The notes: generated from the sequence alone by a model not told the origin. A DNA stretch of 64,000 bases from Rebecca billardiae RCC1528 (GCA_965240325.2 OZ251230.1:434001-498000), one strand, 5' to 3'; positions 22,882 through 34,600 are shown, counted from the stretch's first letter. Numbers and translations are program-made.

Positions 22882-24720
22882 ATGAGCGCCTTCCCCTTCC
22901 GCCGCCACGTCAGCGCCATGCCCAGCGGCGGCGCACTCCGGCGGCTGCTGCTCATCGTCGCCGCGACGAGCGCGCACGCGCTGGTGGGGCGCGTGCCTAT
23001 GCGACCTGCCGCCTGCCCGCCCCCGCGCCCCCGCCTCGTCGCGGCGCCCCGGCGCGCCGTGGCGCGTGCCGTCCCACTGGGCGCGCGGCCGCTCATGCGC
23101 GCGGACGACGACGAGGGCGCCGAGGTGCCCGAGGCGGTGCTCGCGGCGGTGGAGCGCTCGGGCGCGCGCTCGGGCGGCTCTGGTGCCCGGGTGACCGACG
23201 CCGACGTCGCCGTCCTCGCCGGCCTGCCCATCGAGGAGGCGCGGCGTGGGCTGATTGCGCTCGCGCGCATGACGGGCGCCGAGCTCGAGGTGTCGCCCGT
23301 GGGCGACATCGAGTACGGCTTCCCGGCGAACGTGCGCGGCGCGCTCCAGCGCGAGTCGGCTATCGCGCGGCGCCGCGCCACGTGGCTCGCGTGGCGCCCG
23401 CGGCTCGCCACGGCCGCGCGCACCGCGTACGGCGTCGGGCTGTTTGCGTCGCTCGCGCTCGCGACGCTCGCCATCACCGTCCTCGCCGCGTCGGGCGCGT
23501 CGTCGTCGTCGTCGGACTCGGATCGGAACAGCGGCGGGTACTCGTCGCGGCAGGTGAGCTACTCGTACGTCAACGCCTTCCCCTCGCCCTTCGACATCTG
23601 GTACTACTCGCGCCCGCGGCCGTACCTGTACTACGGCGCGGCGGCGGAGGAGCGCGAGGGGCGGCGCGGCCGCGGCCGCGGCGCCGACGGCGCGCGGCCG
23701 CTCAACTTCTTCGAGGCGTGCTACTCGCTCGTGTTCGGTGACGGGGATCCGAACGTGGAGCTGGACGAGCGGCGCTGGCGCCTGGTCGCCGCGCTCATCC
23801 GCGAGAACCGCGGCGTGCTCACCGCCGAGCAGCTGGCGCCGTTCCTTGAGCCGCCGCGCGAGCCACTGGCAGACGGCACTGCTGACGGCGTGCGCGTCGG
23901 AGACGGCGGCGTGGACGAGAGCTGGGTGCTGCCGGCGCTCGAGCGGTTCGGCGGGGTGCCTCAGGTGGTGGCGGACAGCGCGGGCACCGCGCGCATCGTG
24001 TACACCTTCCCCGAGCTCAGCACCTCCGCGCGCGGCGCCGCGGGCTCGCAGGAGGCGCTGCTGCCCGCCGACCGCTCGCTCGTGCGGGCGTCCGCGCGCG
24101 GCCTGCCGGACGGCTACCTCGCCGAGCAGCCCGTGCCGTTCTCGCGCGCCGAGCCGGCGCAGCTGGTACAGGCCGGGCTGCTCTCGGCGGCCAACCTCGC
24201 CGCGATCCTCACCCTCGGCCGCTACCTGCGCGCTGCGCGCGCCGCGGGCACCCTCGCCACCACGGCGTCCGCGTCGGGCGCCGTCGCGGCCGCGTCCGCG
24301 CTCTACGCGCCGCTGCTGCTGTACGCGGCCGTCTCGGCGGGGGCGCCGCTGCTGCGCAACTTGGTGCGCAGGCGCGCGAACGCGGCGCGCGAGGCGCGCA
24401 ACGCGCTGCGCGCGCAGTGGGCCCAGACCATCTCGCGCGGCAGGCGCTCGCCCGAGCTCGAGCGCAAGCTGCTCGCCGCGCGCCGCACCAAGCCCGAGCC
24501 GCCCGGCCGCGGCGCGCGGCGCGCAGACGCCGAGCCGCTGTACAGCACGCGGCGCAGCGCGTTCGAGGAGGGCGGCGGGGCGGGCGATGTGCTGCGCAGC
24601 TTCGACGAGCGGCTCGCCGCGCGCGAGCGCGCGGGCGGCAAGCAAGGGCGCGGCGGCTCGGCGAGCCAAGCGTGGCGCGACGACGGCGATGACGACATCA
24701 TTGACGTGCGCCCCCTCTGA
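22882..24720 (+). CDS. plastid-targeted protein of the At5g03900 / cyanobacterial type
   Basis: Single exon, 612 aa from the ATG at 22882; the in-frame ATG at 22918 (600 aa) would place a good signal peptide, [15 protein letters not shown], right at the N-terminus. After it comes an Arg/Pro/Ala-rich region like a transit peptide, consistent with two-step import into a secondary plastid. A membrane helix lies at about 183-204. The motif [17 protein letters not shown] (around residue 283) and the following [18 protein letters not shown] match, from memory, a conserved family of cyanobacterial and chloroplast proteins represented by Arabidopsis At5g03900. A second hydrophobic region (about 420-500) probably spans the membrane. 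The function of the family is not established; 'iron-sulfur cluster biosynthesis' labels in databases are weak. Confidence 0.75.
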   Translation: MSAFPFRRHVSAMPSGGALRRLLLIVAATSAHALVGRVPMRPAACPPPRPRLVAAPRRAVARAVPLGARPLMRADDDEGAEVPEAVLAAVERSGARSGGSGARVTDADVAVLAGLPIEEARRGLIALARMTGAELEVSPVGDIEYGFPANVRGALQRESAIARRRATWLAWRPRLATAARTAYGVGLFASLALATLAITVLAASGASSSSSDSDRNSGGYSSRQVSYSYVNAFPSPFDIWYYSRPRPYLYYGAAAEEREGRRGRGRGADGARPLNFFEACYSLVFGDGDPNVELDERRWRLVAALIRENRGVLTAEQLAPFLEPPREPLADGTADGVRVGDGGVDESWVLPALERFGGVPQVVADSAGTARIVYTFPELSTSARGAAGSQEALLPADRSLVRASARGLPDGYLAEQPVPFSRAEPAQLVQAGLLSAANLAAILTLGRYLRAARAAGTLATTASASGAVAAASALYAPLLLYAAVSAGAPLLRNLVRRRANAAREARNALRAQWAQTISRGRRSPELERKLLAARRTKPEPPGRGARRADAEPLYSTRRSAFEEGGGAGDVLRSFDERLAARERAGGKQGRGGSASQAWRDDGDDDIIDVRPL

Positions 24721-25476
24721 CACAGTCACTCACGCGCTGTCACGCGCCCACCCACCCCAGACTGAGCGCTGAGGCCGAGGCGTGGGCCGGGGAGCCGCGC
24801 CGCGCCTGCAATAACACCGGCAGAGCATGCGCCGGCGCGCGCCGGGCGGCGGCGGGTGCGCGCGGCTGCTGATGGGGCAGCTGCGGGCGCACCTCCCGCC
24901 GGCATACGGCGTGCCATGCTGTCATGCCATGCACGCTGCGCCCGACGAGTAGCAGCACGACTGCAGTACCGACTGCAGGTCTGCAGGCGACTGCTCTGAC
25001 GCGAGTCACAGTCGTCATCTTATTACTGCGCTGTACGTATCGTACTCCCAAAACTCACTGAACCGTAGTAGCGCCAGATGGCACTCTAACATCAGGCCGC
25101 CTCAGACAGGCCACCCGCGTCTCACTGCATCGCGCATGTGACGCGCCACTCACGTAGTGCGCGACTGCGCGCACGCGCCCGCAGTCTGAAGCTCTGAGCA
25201 GACAGTCACAGTGAGTCTCGGGCGCAGCGAGATCGCGCACGCGGTCGTGCCACTGTTACAAGCGCGCCGCCACTCGACGCTGCCTCCACTCTCCAGCCGC
25301 CGATACTCAGAGCGCGATTCGGCATAGCCACGTATTATTCATCATCGATGGCGATGGCAGTAAATTAATAATGACCGCGCCGCGATATGATGCCTCGACT
25401 ACTACGAATTATTATAACCAAATAACTGTCGTCAGATCGCGGCTCGCACTCTGAATTCTGAAACCGCAAGTCCGAC
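24721..25476. other. intergenic between convergent genes
   Basis: 3' flanks of the plastid protein gene and the RAP-domain gene. No gene or notable repeat seen. Confidence 0.55.
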
Positions 25477-27585
25477 TCAGTCGAGATCGCTCAGCCACAG
25501 CGGCACGTACCCGTTGAGCTTCCCGACGAGGTACTCGCGCTCCGCGCCGTCCGAGCGCAGCTGGCCCCACTCGTAGTACGGGACGGTGATCACGCGCCAG
25601 CCCTCGAGGCGCAGCAGGCGCAGCTTGAGCTCGGTGCCGCCGGCCAGCTCCGTCCCCGCCATCGCGAAGTGCGAGGGCCCGAGCACCTCGACGATCACGC
25701 CCGCCGAGCCGTCGCCCACGAGGATGTCGACCGAGCACTGCAGCGCGCCGATCACCGCCTCGTTGGCGTGCGGCACGCCGAGCGAGCGGAGGCACGCGGA
25801 GACGCGGCGGTGCAGCAGGGAGGAGGCGCGCGCGGCAGGCACGCGCGTGCGCGCGCCCCAGCTCCAGTGAGCATCCGCCTCGGCATCCTCGGCCTCGGCG
25901 CCGCGCGCGCGCGCCGACCGCAGCGCGCGCGCGCGCAGCCGCGGCGCCGGCCGGAAGTGCCACGGCCCCTCGAGGGCGAGGCAGGCGGCGCAGTTGTGCA
26001 GCTGGCTGAGGTGCGAGGCCTTCAGCCCGCGCGCGGGCGCATCTCGCTCGTCCGCGTTGAGCGCGTCCACCAGCGCCGTCGTCAGCTCGCGCGGGAGGTA
26101 CCCCTTGCAGCACAGCGCCCAGAGCAGCGTCACCTGCTGCCGCGGCCGCAGCTCGCGCACGCGCTGCGGCATGTGGCCGCCGATGGCCTGGAGCAGAGCG
26201 GGGGCGGGCACGCCGTTCGACGCCGCCGCCCAGGCGGTGGCCGCGAGCCTCGCGGGCGGGAGGGCGTGCACGCTCGACGCGAGCTGCTCGTGCAGGAACT
26301 CCACCAGCTCGCGGCAGGTCACCGCCGCGTCCGCCGCCGCCGCCGCGACGTGCGCCTCGTCGTCGTCGTCGTCGTCGTCCGCGACCAGAGCGCGGGCCGG
26401 CGCGGGCGTGGCGGCGGCGGCGGCGGTGGCAGCGGCGACGGCGCGGCTGGGGGCCGCTCGGACGGTCTGCTCGAGCGTTGGCGCGTCGGGCGGGCCGCAC
26501 AGCTGCGCGGGCACCGCGACGCGTGTGAACGCCCAGAGCAGCCGGCTCTGCTGCATCGGCGTGAAGCGCACGCGCCGCCGCGGGTGCCGCCCCTTGAGGG
26601 GAGGCAGCGCCGCGCCACCGCCCGGCGGCTCAGAGCGCGCGGCGGGCGCGGCCGCCGCCTGGGCGCGCGCGGCGGGCGGGGGCACGGGCTCGTCCGCCCA
26701 CTTGGTGCGCTCGAGCACAGACGCGGCGAGCACACCCGCCAGCGCAGTCCTGTCCTCCCGGACGACCCCGGCACTGGTCGCCGCGCGCGTGAAGAAGTCG
26801 CCCATCTCAGTCAGCTCGGCCGGTGAGAGCGAGCGGAGGAGGTCGCGGCCCGCGCGCTCGCGGCCGGCGAGCAGGCGGGTGAGCGCGGCGTAGAGCATGC
26901 GGCTGCTCTTTCGCGTGACGACGCGCGAGCTCGGGCGGAGTGCGAACGAGTACGCCTTCACCACGCTGTTGAGCTCCGCGCCGCGCAGCCGGCGCAGCCA
27001 GTCCGTCTGCGTCGCCAGCAGCGCCGCCTGCGCAAAGAGCTGCTGCAGCAGCGCGCGCTCGGAGCTCTCGCTCGGGCTGCCCGGTGCGGCGGACGGCGGG
27101 TGCAGCTCGGTGACCTGCGGGGGCGTTAGCCCGTCCTCCTCCTCGTCCTCCAACATCTCGGCGCCGGCCGAGCCGAGCTGCGCCGGCGGCAACCAACGCG
27201 AGGCGGCGCTGAGCACATCCGCCACGCTGCCGGGCTGGAGATCGCGCAGCCGGTCGAGCGCGGCCGCGGCGAGCGCCGCGCTTGAGAGCGCAGCGCGGGA
27301 GCGCACTTCGGCGTCTCTATCGTAGTCCCAGACGTCACGAGCGAGCTCCGCGGCCGTGCTCTCGATCTCTGCGACAGGCGTCAACGGTCCGAGGGCGGCT
27401 GGCGGCGCGACAGGCTTCCGAGGCGGCGCGCGCGCTGACCGGGCGCGCTGCTTGGCCGGCGTGCCCGCACGCTCAGCGCGGCACGCGGCGCTCGTGCAAA
27501 GCGCGCGGCGCACGAGTGCGCCGGCCAGCACGCCCGCGCCAAGCCGGGCCGGTAAGAGCGGGAACGCGCTCCTTATCGCCGCCAT
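25477..27585 (-). CDS. RAP-domain organelle RNA-binding protein
   Basis: Single exon, 702 aa starting MAAIRSAFPLLPARLG. The start was chosen because the first ~35 residues (basic, Ala/Leu-rich, no acids, ending near RRALCTSAACRAE) look like a mitochondrial or plastid presequence; the frame is open further upstream. The last ~105 residues form a RAP domain: VEVLGPSHF, LKLRLLRLEGWRVITVPYYEW and the closing YLVGKL. The middle is a helical, repeat-like array with WAFTRVA, TLLWALCCKGYLP and similar segments, as in FASTK/OPR-like proteins. Such proteins bind organelle transcripts and control their processing, stability or translation. An Asp run (DDDDDDDE) sits mid-protein. Divergent from VAP at 27886. 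Confidence 0.88.
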   Translation of the reverse strand: MAAIRSAFPLLPARLGAGVLAGALVRRALCTSAACRAERAGTPAKQRARSARAPPRKPVAPPAALGPLTPVAEIESTAAELARDVWDYDRDAEVRSRAALSSAALAAAALDRLRDLQPGSVADVLSAASRWLPPAQLGSAGAEMLEDEEEDGLTPPQVTELHPPSAAPGSPSESSERALLQQLFAQAALLATQTDWLRRLRGAELNSVVKAYSFALRPSSRVVTRKSSRMLYAALTRLLAGRERAGRDLLRSLSPAELTEMGDFFTRAATSAGVVREDRTALAGVLAASVLERTKWADEPVPPPAARAQAAAAPAARSEPPGGGAALPPLKGRHPRRRVRFTPMQQSRLLWAFTRVAVPAQLCGPPDAPTLEQTVRAAPSRAVAAATAAAAATPAPARALVADDDDDDDEAHVAAAAADAAVTCRELVEFLHEQLASSVHALPPARLAATAWAAASNGVPAPALLQAIGGHMPQRVRELRPRQQVTLLWALCCKGYLPRELTTALVDALNADERDAPARGLKASHLSQLHNCAACLALEGPWHFRPAPRLRARALRSARARGAEAEDAEADAHWSWGARTRVPAARASSLLHRRVSACLRSLGVPHANEAVIGALQCSVDILVGDGSAGVIVEVLGPSHFAMAGTELAGGTELKLRLLRLEGWRVITVPYYEWGQLRSDGAEREYLVGKLNGYVPLWLSDLD

Positions 27586-27885
27586 CCTCCCGATGCATGA
27601 CCCAGCCGTCGTCCTGCATAGCACAAGTCCGGATCTTCCGAGCGGAAGACAGTCAGTCCTTTGTTCATCAGTGGCAGTCAGGCTTTCAGCTTCCTGAAGA
27701 CTCATCAATGACAAAAGACGCATGACTGCGTCCCCAGTGAAGGCGATTACCCCCATATCGCTCAACTGCCCACCTGCCAAATCTTCAGCCGCCGCTGCGG
27801 CCTCGCGTGCGCATCGCACCTGGCACTCAGGCGCGACTCGGTGGGGAGAGCTCTCCTCTCGGGGTCCTCGGGCGGCTGCGGCGCG

Positions 27886-29048
27886 ATGAGCAAGCTCAAG
27901 GTGGACCCGTCGCCAGACATCTCGTTCGATGTGATCGGTGGCAAGCCGAGCTCATGCCCGCTGCGCCTCTTCAACAGCGGGACCGACCACATGGCCTTTA
28001 AGGTGAAGACGACGGCGCCGAAGAAATACTGCGTGCGGCCCAACGCGGGCGTGATCCCGCCAGGCAAGCACGTGGAGGTGCACGTGATCCCGCAGGTGGG
28101 GAGGGGGGGCGAGGGGATCCTCGCATCCGACCTTCAGGGCAAGTGCAAGGACAAATTCATGATCCAGTCCACGACTGTGCCAGTCGACGAGCCGCTCACG
28201 CCCGAGCTGTGGGGGCAGGTGCCGCCCGCTGAGCTAGGGCAGACGCTGCTCCGATGCAAGTACAAGGTGCGCGCGCGCGCCGCGCGCGCGGCGGGCTGCG
28301 CGCGCGGCGGCTCGCGCGTCGCGCCGCGTGGCCGGCGCGCCGGGCCCGCTCCTCGCGCTGAGCACGCACGCTTTGGCTGCTTCCCGACGGGCGCGCGCCC
28401 TCGGTGTGTGCTGCTTGCGTCGCGCGCGTGCGCCGCACAGCTTGCATCGACGGCGGGAGGCGAGAGCGGCTCGATCCCAGAGGGCGAGACGACGCTGACT
28501 GGCGTGCCCACCGTCAGCACCATCGACGTGAACGCGATGGACTTCTCCAACGCCGACGCGGTGCGTGACGCGTGCACGCGCGGGGCCCACCCACTGCCCA
28601 TCGCCTCGGCCCAGCGCCCGGCCCCCGCCGCTCCGCTCGGCGCCGCCCAGCACCCGCCGCGCGGCGAGGCGGCCGGCCCCACCCAGCCCCCGCGGCGAGC
28701 TCTGACGACCCGCTGCGCCCTCGCGGCCGCGCGCTCGCCTCCTCGCCTCCGCCCCGCGCACGCCCGCTCGCGCCCCGCGCGGCTGTGCGCCAGGTGAAGG
28801 CGAAGATCGTCGAGATGAACAAGGCGGTCGAGACGCAGGCGCTGGCCGCGGCGCGCAAGGTGCGCGAGCTGCAGGAGGAGAATGCGAAGCTCTCGGCGCG
28901 CCCGAGCGGCGGCGAGGTGGCGCGGCGCACGTTCGACGCGAAGGCGGCGCCCGCGGCCGAGGGCTTCACCCCGCTCTTCATCGTCATCGTCTCGCTGTGC
29001 ACGTACCTGCTCGGCATGACGACGTCGCTAGTGTCGCTGCCCAAGTGA
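27886..29048 (+). CDS. VAP: ER tail-anchored MSP-domain protein
   Basis: Three exons, 27886-28266, 28441-28560 and 28794-29048 (introns 174 and 233 bases, both GTGCG...AG, all phase 0), give 251 aa. Exon 1 is the MSP domain with the VAP signature FKVKTTAPKKYCVRPN and the following GVIPPG; this face binds FFAT motifs of lipid-transfer proteins. Exon 3 gives a short coiled coil (KIVEMNKAVETQALAAARKV) and a C-terminal hydrophobic anchor FIVIVSLCTYLLG before SLPK. Length and order match VAP-A/B and plant VAP27. It tethers the ER to other membranes. The start is the first ATG of the frame and lies at the beginning of the MSP domain. Confidence 0.94.
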
Positions 29049-29939
29049 GGCGGCCGCGGTGCGGCGGCCCGTCTGTGCGGCCGCCGCTCTTGCAGCGACG
29101 TGCGCGCTCGCGTGCCGACGCCAGCGCGCCGCGAGTGAGCGGCGCCATCACGATCGTCGACCCCGCTTGGGCCGCGCGTGGCTCATCTCCCTGCGGCAAG
29201 GCGGTTGTCGAGGGTCACCTCGGCAACGGGGCGGACGGAGCCTGCGCGGCGCGCTCCCAGCGGCCCGTTGGCGTCTGCCGCCATCACCTGTCGATCTGAA
29301 ATGCTGCCCTGCCGGGGCAGCCGCTCGCCCGGATGTACCCTATCCGGACGCATTTGTGCCCTGGGACGGCCTACCGCCCACACTTCTCTCCTCCGAGGCC
29401 TCGCCGTCGCAGTTTGATTCAAGGCTGGCACGGCGGCGAGACTCAGACTCAGTCGTGACAGTCTCTCAGGCTTCCGGCTCGCGTCCTATCGCGGATCACT
29501 GAATCAGACTACGCTGCGCGCTGGCAACTGTTACCATGCTGCGTACAAGTAATGGCCCATCAGCGCAGCGGCGGTCACTCAGCGCGTAATTCAGCAACGC
29601 TGAGGCACATGACTCCCAAGCACTGGAAAATTGGATTGCCAGATTTGCCGCGCATCCAGGATCTGGATGCGCGGCAGCGCCTATGTCATCGTAAGCTACA
29701 GTTTGACAATGGAATGAAAGGGGGGGTGTATCTTCAATCTACACCCCCATACGGCCATACATGAATCAGGATTCAGGAACGGAGGTGCCCAGCGGGCAGC
29801 CGGCGTCCGGCGACCTCTGCGCATGTCGTAGTGCGCGTGGGCGCAAGCGCGTTGCGGCCGGGCGGTCGTCCGATCGGCGCTGGGCGTCATGCGTGAGCAG
29901 CGGGCAAAGAGCCCTGAAGGCGCTGCCAGCGTTGTGCTC
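29049..29939. other. intergenic, hairpins only
   Basis: No credible gene. Two perfect hairpins lie at 29646-29748 (listed separately). Confidence 0.55.
29646..29748. repeat. two adjacent perfect hairpins
   Basis: Hairpin 1: TGCCGCGCATCCAG (29646-29659), loop GAT, exact reverse complement at 29663-29676. Hairpin 2: GGGGGTGTA (29722-29730), 9-base loop, TACACCCCC (29740-29748). Their role is unknown; they could be part of a small non-coding RNA or remnants of a mobile element. Confidence 0.8.
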
Positions 29940-31110
29940 CAGCATGAGTGGCGTGACCTCGTGCTCGAGGCGCACCTTCACTACCAGCCGGCCCCCGCAG
30001 AACATCGTCGAGGGACACATGTACCCTCATCACCCCGTCGTGCTGCAAGTGCCACTGCAGGCCTAGGCTGTGGGCAGAGCGTACGTCACCGAGCTGAATG
30101 GCCTGCGTGTCCCTGCAGAGTACGACTGCGACATCTTCAACAAGAAGGGGGGGTCGTGGGGTAACCACAAATACTTTTTTGAGGTGCCTTCACGCTGGAC
30201 GGCCTGGGAGCACCACGCGATGCTCCAGTCCGGGATCACGTTGTTCCAGCCAAAGCTGCCGATCGTTGACGACGAGTACAACGAGCATGTGGCGGCTTAC
30301 CCGTCGGTGCTGCATGCACACGCGGCGCAGCCATACGCCGTCCTCGAGCTCAGCGCGCTTTGCTGGCGAACTTAGGGCTCGCGCACAGTCGCCTTCCATC
30401 GCGCGCTCCACCCTGACTGCTCTTTCCGCGCGCACTTTGTCGAGCCGTTTGCGCTGAGCTACGCCGCCATCCGGCACGTGTTGGATATCATCGGCATCAC
30501 GCCGATGCCGAGCGTGCGGCAGGCTGCTGCCGCCACCGCCTGTGGCGGAGGCGTTGGCGTGTACACCGCGGAGTGTGACAATGCGACCGTGCGTGCCGCG
30601 TGGGCTGCGAGCCTTCCTCGATGCGGAGCACATCAATCACTCGATATGGTTGACGTGGATGTTCAAGGGAGCGAGTGGGAGGTAGTGCGCGGCACCATCG
30701 AGCTGCTGCCGCGAAGGTGTACCGGCTGATCATCGGCACACACGAGAGGCGCATGCACAAGCCCAGCACAAGGGCCTCCACGGGGTGCTGCGGGAGCACA
30801 GGTGGAGCATTGCCTTCGAGACGGTGCAGCAGACGAAGGCAGGCTACACGGGCATGACCAAGGTATTGCGTGGGTTCTACATGCGGCCCACGACGCACTG
30901 CTGGCGCTTCAATTGGAAACGCGCCCAGAGGGAGGGCTGCCACCACAACACGCCGCAGGGCCGAGTGATCCACTTTTCCACCGCGACGGCGAGATCATTG
31001 CTGCGGCTGACAACGCGCGAGTCGTTGAGTCTCCAAAGCGCACCTACTGTGTTCGCCGGCAGATACAGCTAACCGCAAGGTGGATGGTCTCAGAGACAAG
31101 CCACTGGCAT
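29940..31110 (+). pseudogene. broken FkbM-like methyltransferase
   Basis: One protein-like track runs through several frames. Segments include NIVEGHMYPHHPVVLQ, then after an in-frame TAG (30064-30066) YDCDIFNKKGGSWGN and KYFFEVPSRWTAWEHH, then a second in-frame TAG near 30373 followed by GSRTVAFHRALHPDC and FVEPFALSYAAIRHVLDIIG. VDVDVQGSEWEVVRG is the FkbM-type DxQGxE region. Near 30713 the frame shifts to KVYRLIIGTHERRMH, near 30767 it shifts again to GVLREHRWSIAFET, and near 30960 once more to DGEIIAAADNARVVE. The FkbM family methylates sugars and other small acceptors with S-adenosylmethionine. Splicing cannot explain the breaks because the homology is continuous across them. Ends are approximate. 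Confidence 0.75.
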
Positions 31111-31662
31111 GCCGAGCACGCGCTGCGGCCCGTTGCATCCGAGCTCGCGGTGACTCGGTGAGTCCGCACCGGGTACTCTTGCGGCAGTAGCTTGCGGATC
31201 ACAGCGTCATAGATGCGTCAGTGATGCGCACCACCGTGGCACTGATGTCCAAAAACATGCCGCTGCGGCTTTGAACATGGGCGGTGACAGCTGGCGTCAA
31301 TATCGCCTGAGCTGCCTGTGCGTAGCAGCCTGACTTATTCTTATTATACACCGTAGCTGACGAGTGACCGTGGGCCGCGCTGAATCGCGCTGAACTCCAG
31401 CGACGAATTCGAGCTCGCCAACGGGTGGTGAGCGGACTAGCGCGCGCGCGGCACCGGGCGGCCGCGCTTTGAAAGTCGAGCTTCGGCCCGAGTCCGGAGC
31501 GCCACGGATTCCGTCCTTGGCGCGCGGGGAAGCGGAGCCAGCCGGCTGGCGAGCGGCGCACAAGTTCGCTGGGCGAGTGGGCGCGAAGAATCATCAAGGT
31601 CGGTCGGGCATCCTGCCGTCGTCGTCGCGTGGCTCTCGCGAGTAGCCTCACCCGCGCGCGCC
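31111..31662. other. intergenic upstream of the SDR-CYP51 gene
   Basis: Contains the presumed promoter of the fusion gene. No gene seen; the final ~200 bases are GC-rich. Confidence 0.5.
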
Positions 31663-34600
31663 ATGTTCGGCCTGTTCCGGCGCAAGGCGGAGGCGCCGCC
31701 GCCGCCGCTCGCCGAGCTGTTCGAGCTCGACCGCCTCAAGTTCTACGCTGCGTGCCTCGTGCTGCTGCTCCTCTTCAAGCTCGTCTCGCGCGCCTTCCGC
31801 CGCTCGTACGCGTCGGCAGTCGCGCGCAAGGGCGCGACTGCGCCGTTCAAGCCGCTGCTGTGCAAGGACGCGGCCGCGCCGGCTGGCTCGAAGGGCAAGG
31901 TGGTCGTCATTGGCGGTGGCGGTGCGCGCCTGCCTCCACCGCGCGCCCGCGCGAGCCGCCTCGCGCGCGAGGCGCGCGCGCGCGCGCGCACGCGGCGGTG
32001 CCGCCGGCGTGCCGTCACTGCGACGCTGAGCGCGCGCACGGCTGCGCCGCCACCGTCCCCGACGCCGCTGCCGCCGCGCAGGCTTCCTGGGGCGGCACGT
32101 GGTTGACCAGCTCATCCACAAGGGCTTCTCCGTCCACGTCTTCGACATGCCCGGCGGCTGCCTGCACCCGCGCTCGGACGCGGTGTACAAGCAGGGCGAC
32201 ATCACGTCTGTCGACCAGCTGCGCGCGGCGCTCGGCGGCGCGGTGGCGGTGGTGCACGCGGCGGTGGCGCCCGCGTCGTGCGCGGACGCGCGCAAGATCG
32301 AGGCGATCAACGTCGGCGGCACGCGCGCCGTCCTCGAGGCCGCCCGCGCCGCCGGCGTGCGCGCGCTCGTGTACACGTCGTCCGCGTCCGTCGTGTTTGA
32401 GGGCGACAGCCTCACCGACGTCGACGAGCTGCAGCCGTACGCTGACGGCTCGCGCGCGGACGCGGCGACGAGCGCGCGCGCGCGGGCGGAGGCGCTGGTG
32501 CTCGCCGCGTCGGAGGGCTCGTTCGCCACGTGCGCCATCCGCCCCGGCGTGCTCTACGGCCAGCTCGACCCCGTGTTCGTGCCGGGGCTCGCCGCGGCCG
32601 CGTACACGGGCGGTTCGGCGGTCGTGCTCGGCGGCGGCAAGAACTTCGCCGACTTCACGTACGCGGAGAACGCGGCGCACGCGCACGTGCTCGCGGTGGA
32701 GGCGCTGCTCTCGGCGGAGCGCAAGGCCGGCGTCACCGGCCGCGCCTTCTTCGTCACCGACGGCGAGCCCACCCCCTTCTGGGGCTTCTGCGGCTGCGTG
32801 CTGTACGGGCTGGGGTACGCGGCGCCGTGGCTCAAGCTGCCGCCAGCACTCGGCGCGCTGCTGCTCGGCGGCCTCTCGCGCCAGGCGGTGGCGTTCGCGA
32901 CGACGCACCACTACTTCTCGATCGCGGCGGCGCGCTCCGCGCTGGGGTACACGCCGCTCGTCTCGCAGGCCGACGCGCTCGACGCCACCGTCAAGCACTT
33001 CGCCCACCTGCGCGCGGGCGTGCACGGGCCCGCGCCGCTCTGCTCGCTGCTCGAGCTCGCGAGCGCGACGACGCTCTGCGCGGCGCTCGCGCACGCGGCG
33101 CTGACGGCGCCGTTCGAGCAGCTCGAGGTGGCGCGCGCCGCGGTGTTCGAGGCGCTCGCGCCCGCCGTCGCGCCGCTCGTCGACGCCGGCGTCCCCTTCG
33201 CCTCGCAGCAGCCGCACCTCACCCTGCTCGCGCTCGGCGGCGCGCTCGGCGGCGCTCTGCTGGCGGCCGTGTGCCCGCGCGCGCGGCCGCTCAAGCAGCC
33301 GCGCGTCTTCCCGCCGACGATCCCGGGCATGCCGCTCGTGGGCAACCTGGTGGACTTCCTCAAGGGCCCGCTCGACCTGATCGCCGTCGCGCGCAAGCAC
33401 CACCGCAACATCTTCACGCTGCGCATCGGCCCGCAGCCCATCACCTTCTGCTGCCACCCCGACGGGTACGAGACGTTTGCGCGCGGCAAGGACGACGTGC
33501 TCGACCAGGCGGCCGTGTACGGCTTCACCGTGCCCGCGTTTGGCAAGAACGTCGTGTACGACGCGCCGCTGGACAAGCGGCTGCAGCAGATCAACTTCGT
33601 CGCGGCGATCATGAACACCTCGACCATGCGCTCGTACGTGCCCAAGATCATCAAGGAGGCCGAGGACTTCTTCGACCAGTGGGGCGAGGAGGGGCAGGTT
33701 GAGCTGCACAAGGAGATCGCGCAGCTCACGACGCTCACCGCCTCGCGCTGCCTGCACGGCCACGAGGTGCGCGAGACGCTGTGCAAGGAGGTGGCGGACC
33801 TGTACCACGACATCGACGGCGGGATGCAGCCCATCTCCACCATCATGCCGCGCCTGCCCATCGAGCCGCACCGCAGGCGCGACGCGGCGCGCAAGGAGCT
33901 CGCCAAGCTGTTCGGTGCGCGCAGCGCGCCCGGCGCGCCCGCCCCCGCCCGCGCCGCCGCGCCGCCGGGCGGAGCGCGCGCGCGCGCGCGCCGCAGCGCG
34001 GCGCCGGGCGAGCGACGCGGGGGCGGGCGCGCGGCGCGATGCGCGAGGGGGTGAAGAGAGACTAGTTGCCGCCCCAGGCCGAGTCATAACGGTGACGATC
34101 GCAACTTGCACGTCAGTCAGACCCTCGCGGGCGCGCGCGCGCAATGGGCGTGCGCGCCGCCCCCCTCTCTCCCTCCGGCGCGCGGCGCGGCGCCCTCGCG
34201 CGCTCACGCGCCCGCGCGCGCCGCGCACCGCGCACGCGCCGCGCGCGGCACGGCGGCGCAGGCAGCGTGATCGACAAGCGCAAGGCGTCGGGCGAGAAGG
34301 GCGACGACATCCTGCAGGTCTTCATCGACGCGCGGTACAAGGACGGCACCGCGCTGACCAACGACGAGATCACGGGCCTGCTGATCACGCTGCTCTTTGC
34401 GGGGCAGCACACCTCCTCCATCACCGGCACGTGGCTCGGCATGAACATCGTGGGCTACGGCTACCTCGACGCGGTGTACCAGGAGCAGAAGGCGGCGCGC
34501 GCGGCGAACAACGGCGAGCTCAACTACGACGCACTGATGAGCATGTCGCTCATGCGCAACTGCATCTCCGAGACGCTGCGGTGCGCGCGCGCGACCGCGC

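Noticed and set aside
29940-31110. Intron-containing intact methyltransferase
   Set aside because: Breaks are single stops or one- to two-base shifts within continuous homology, with no GTGCG donors at the breaks.
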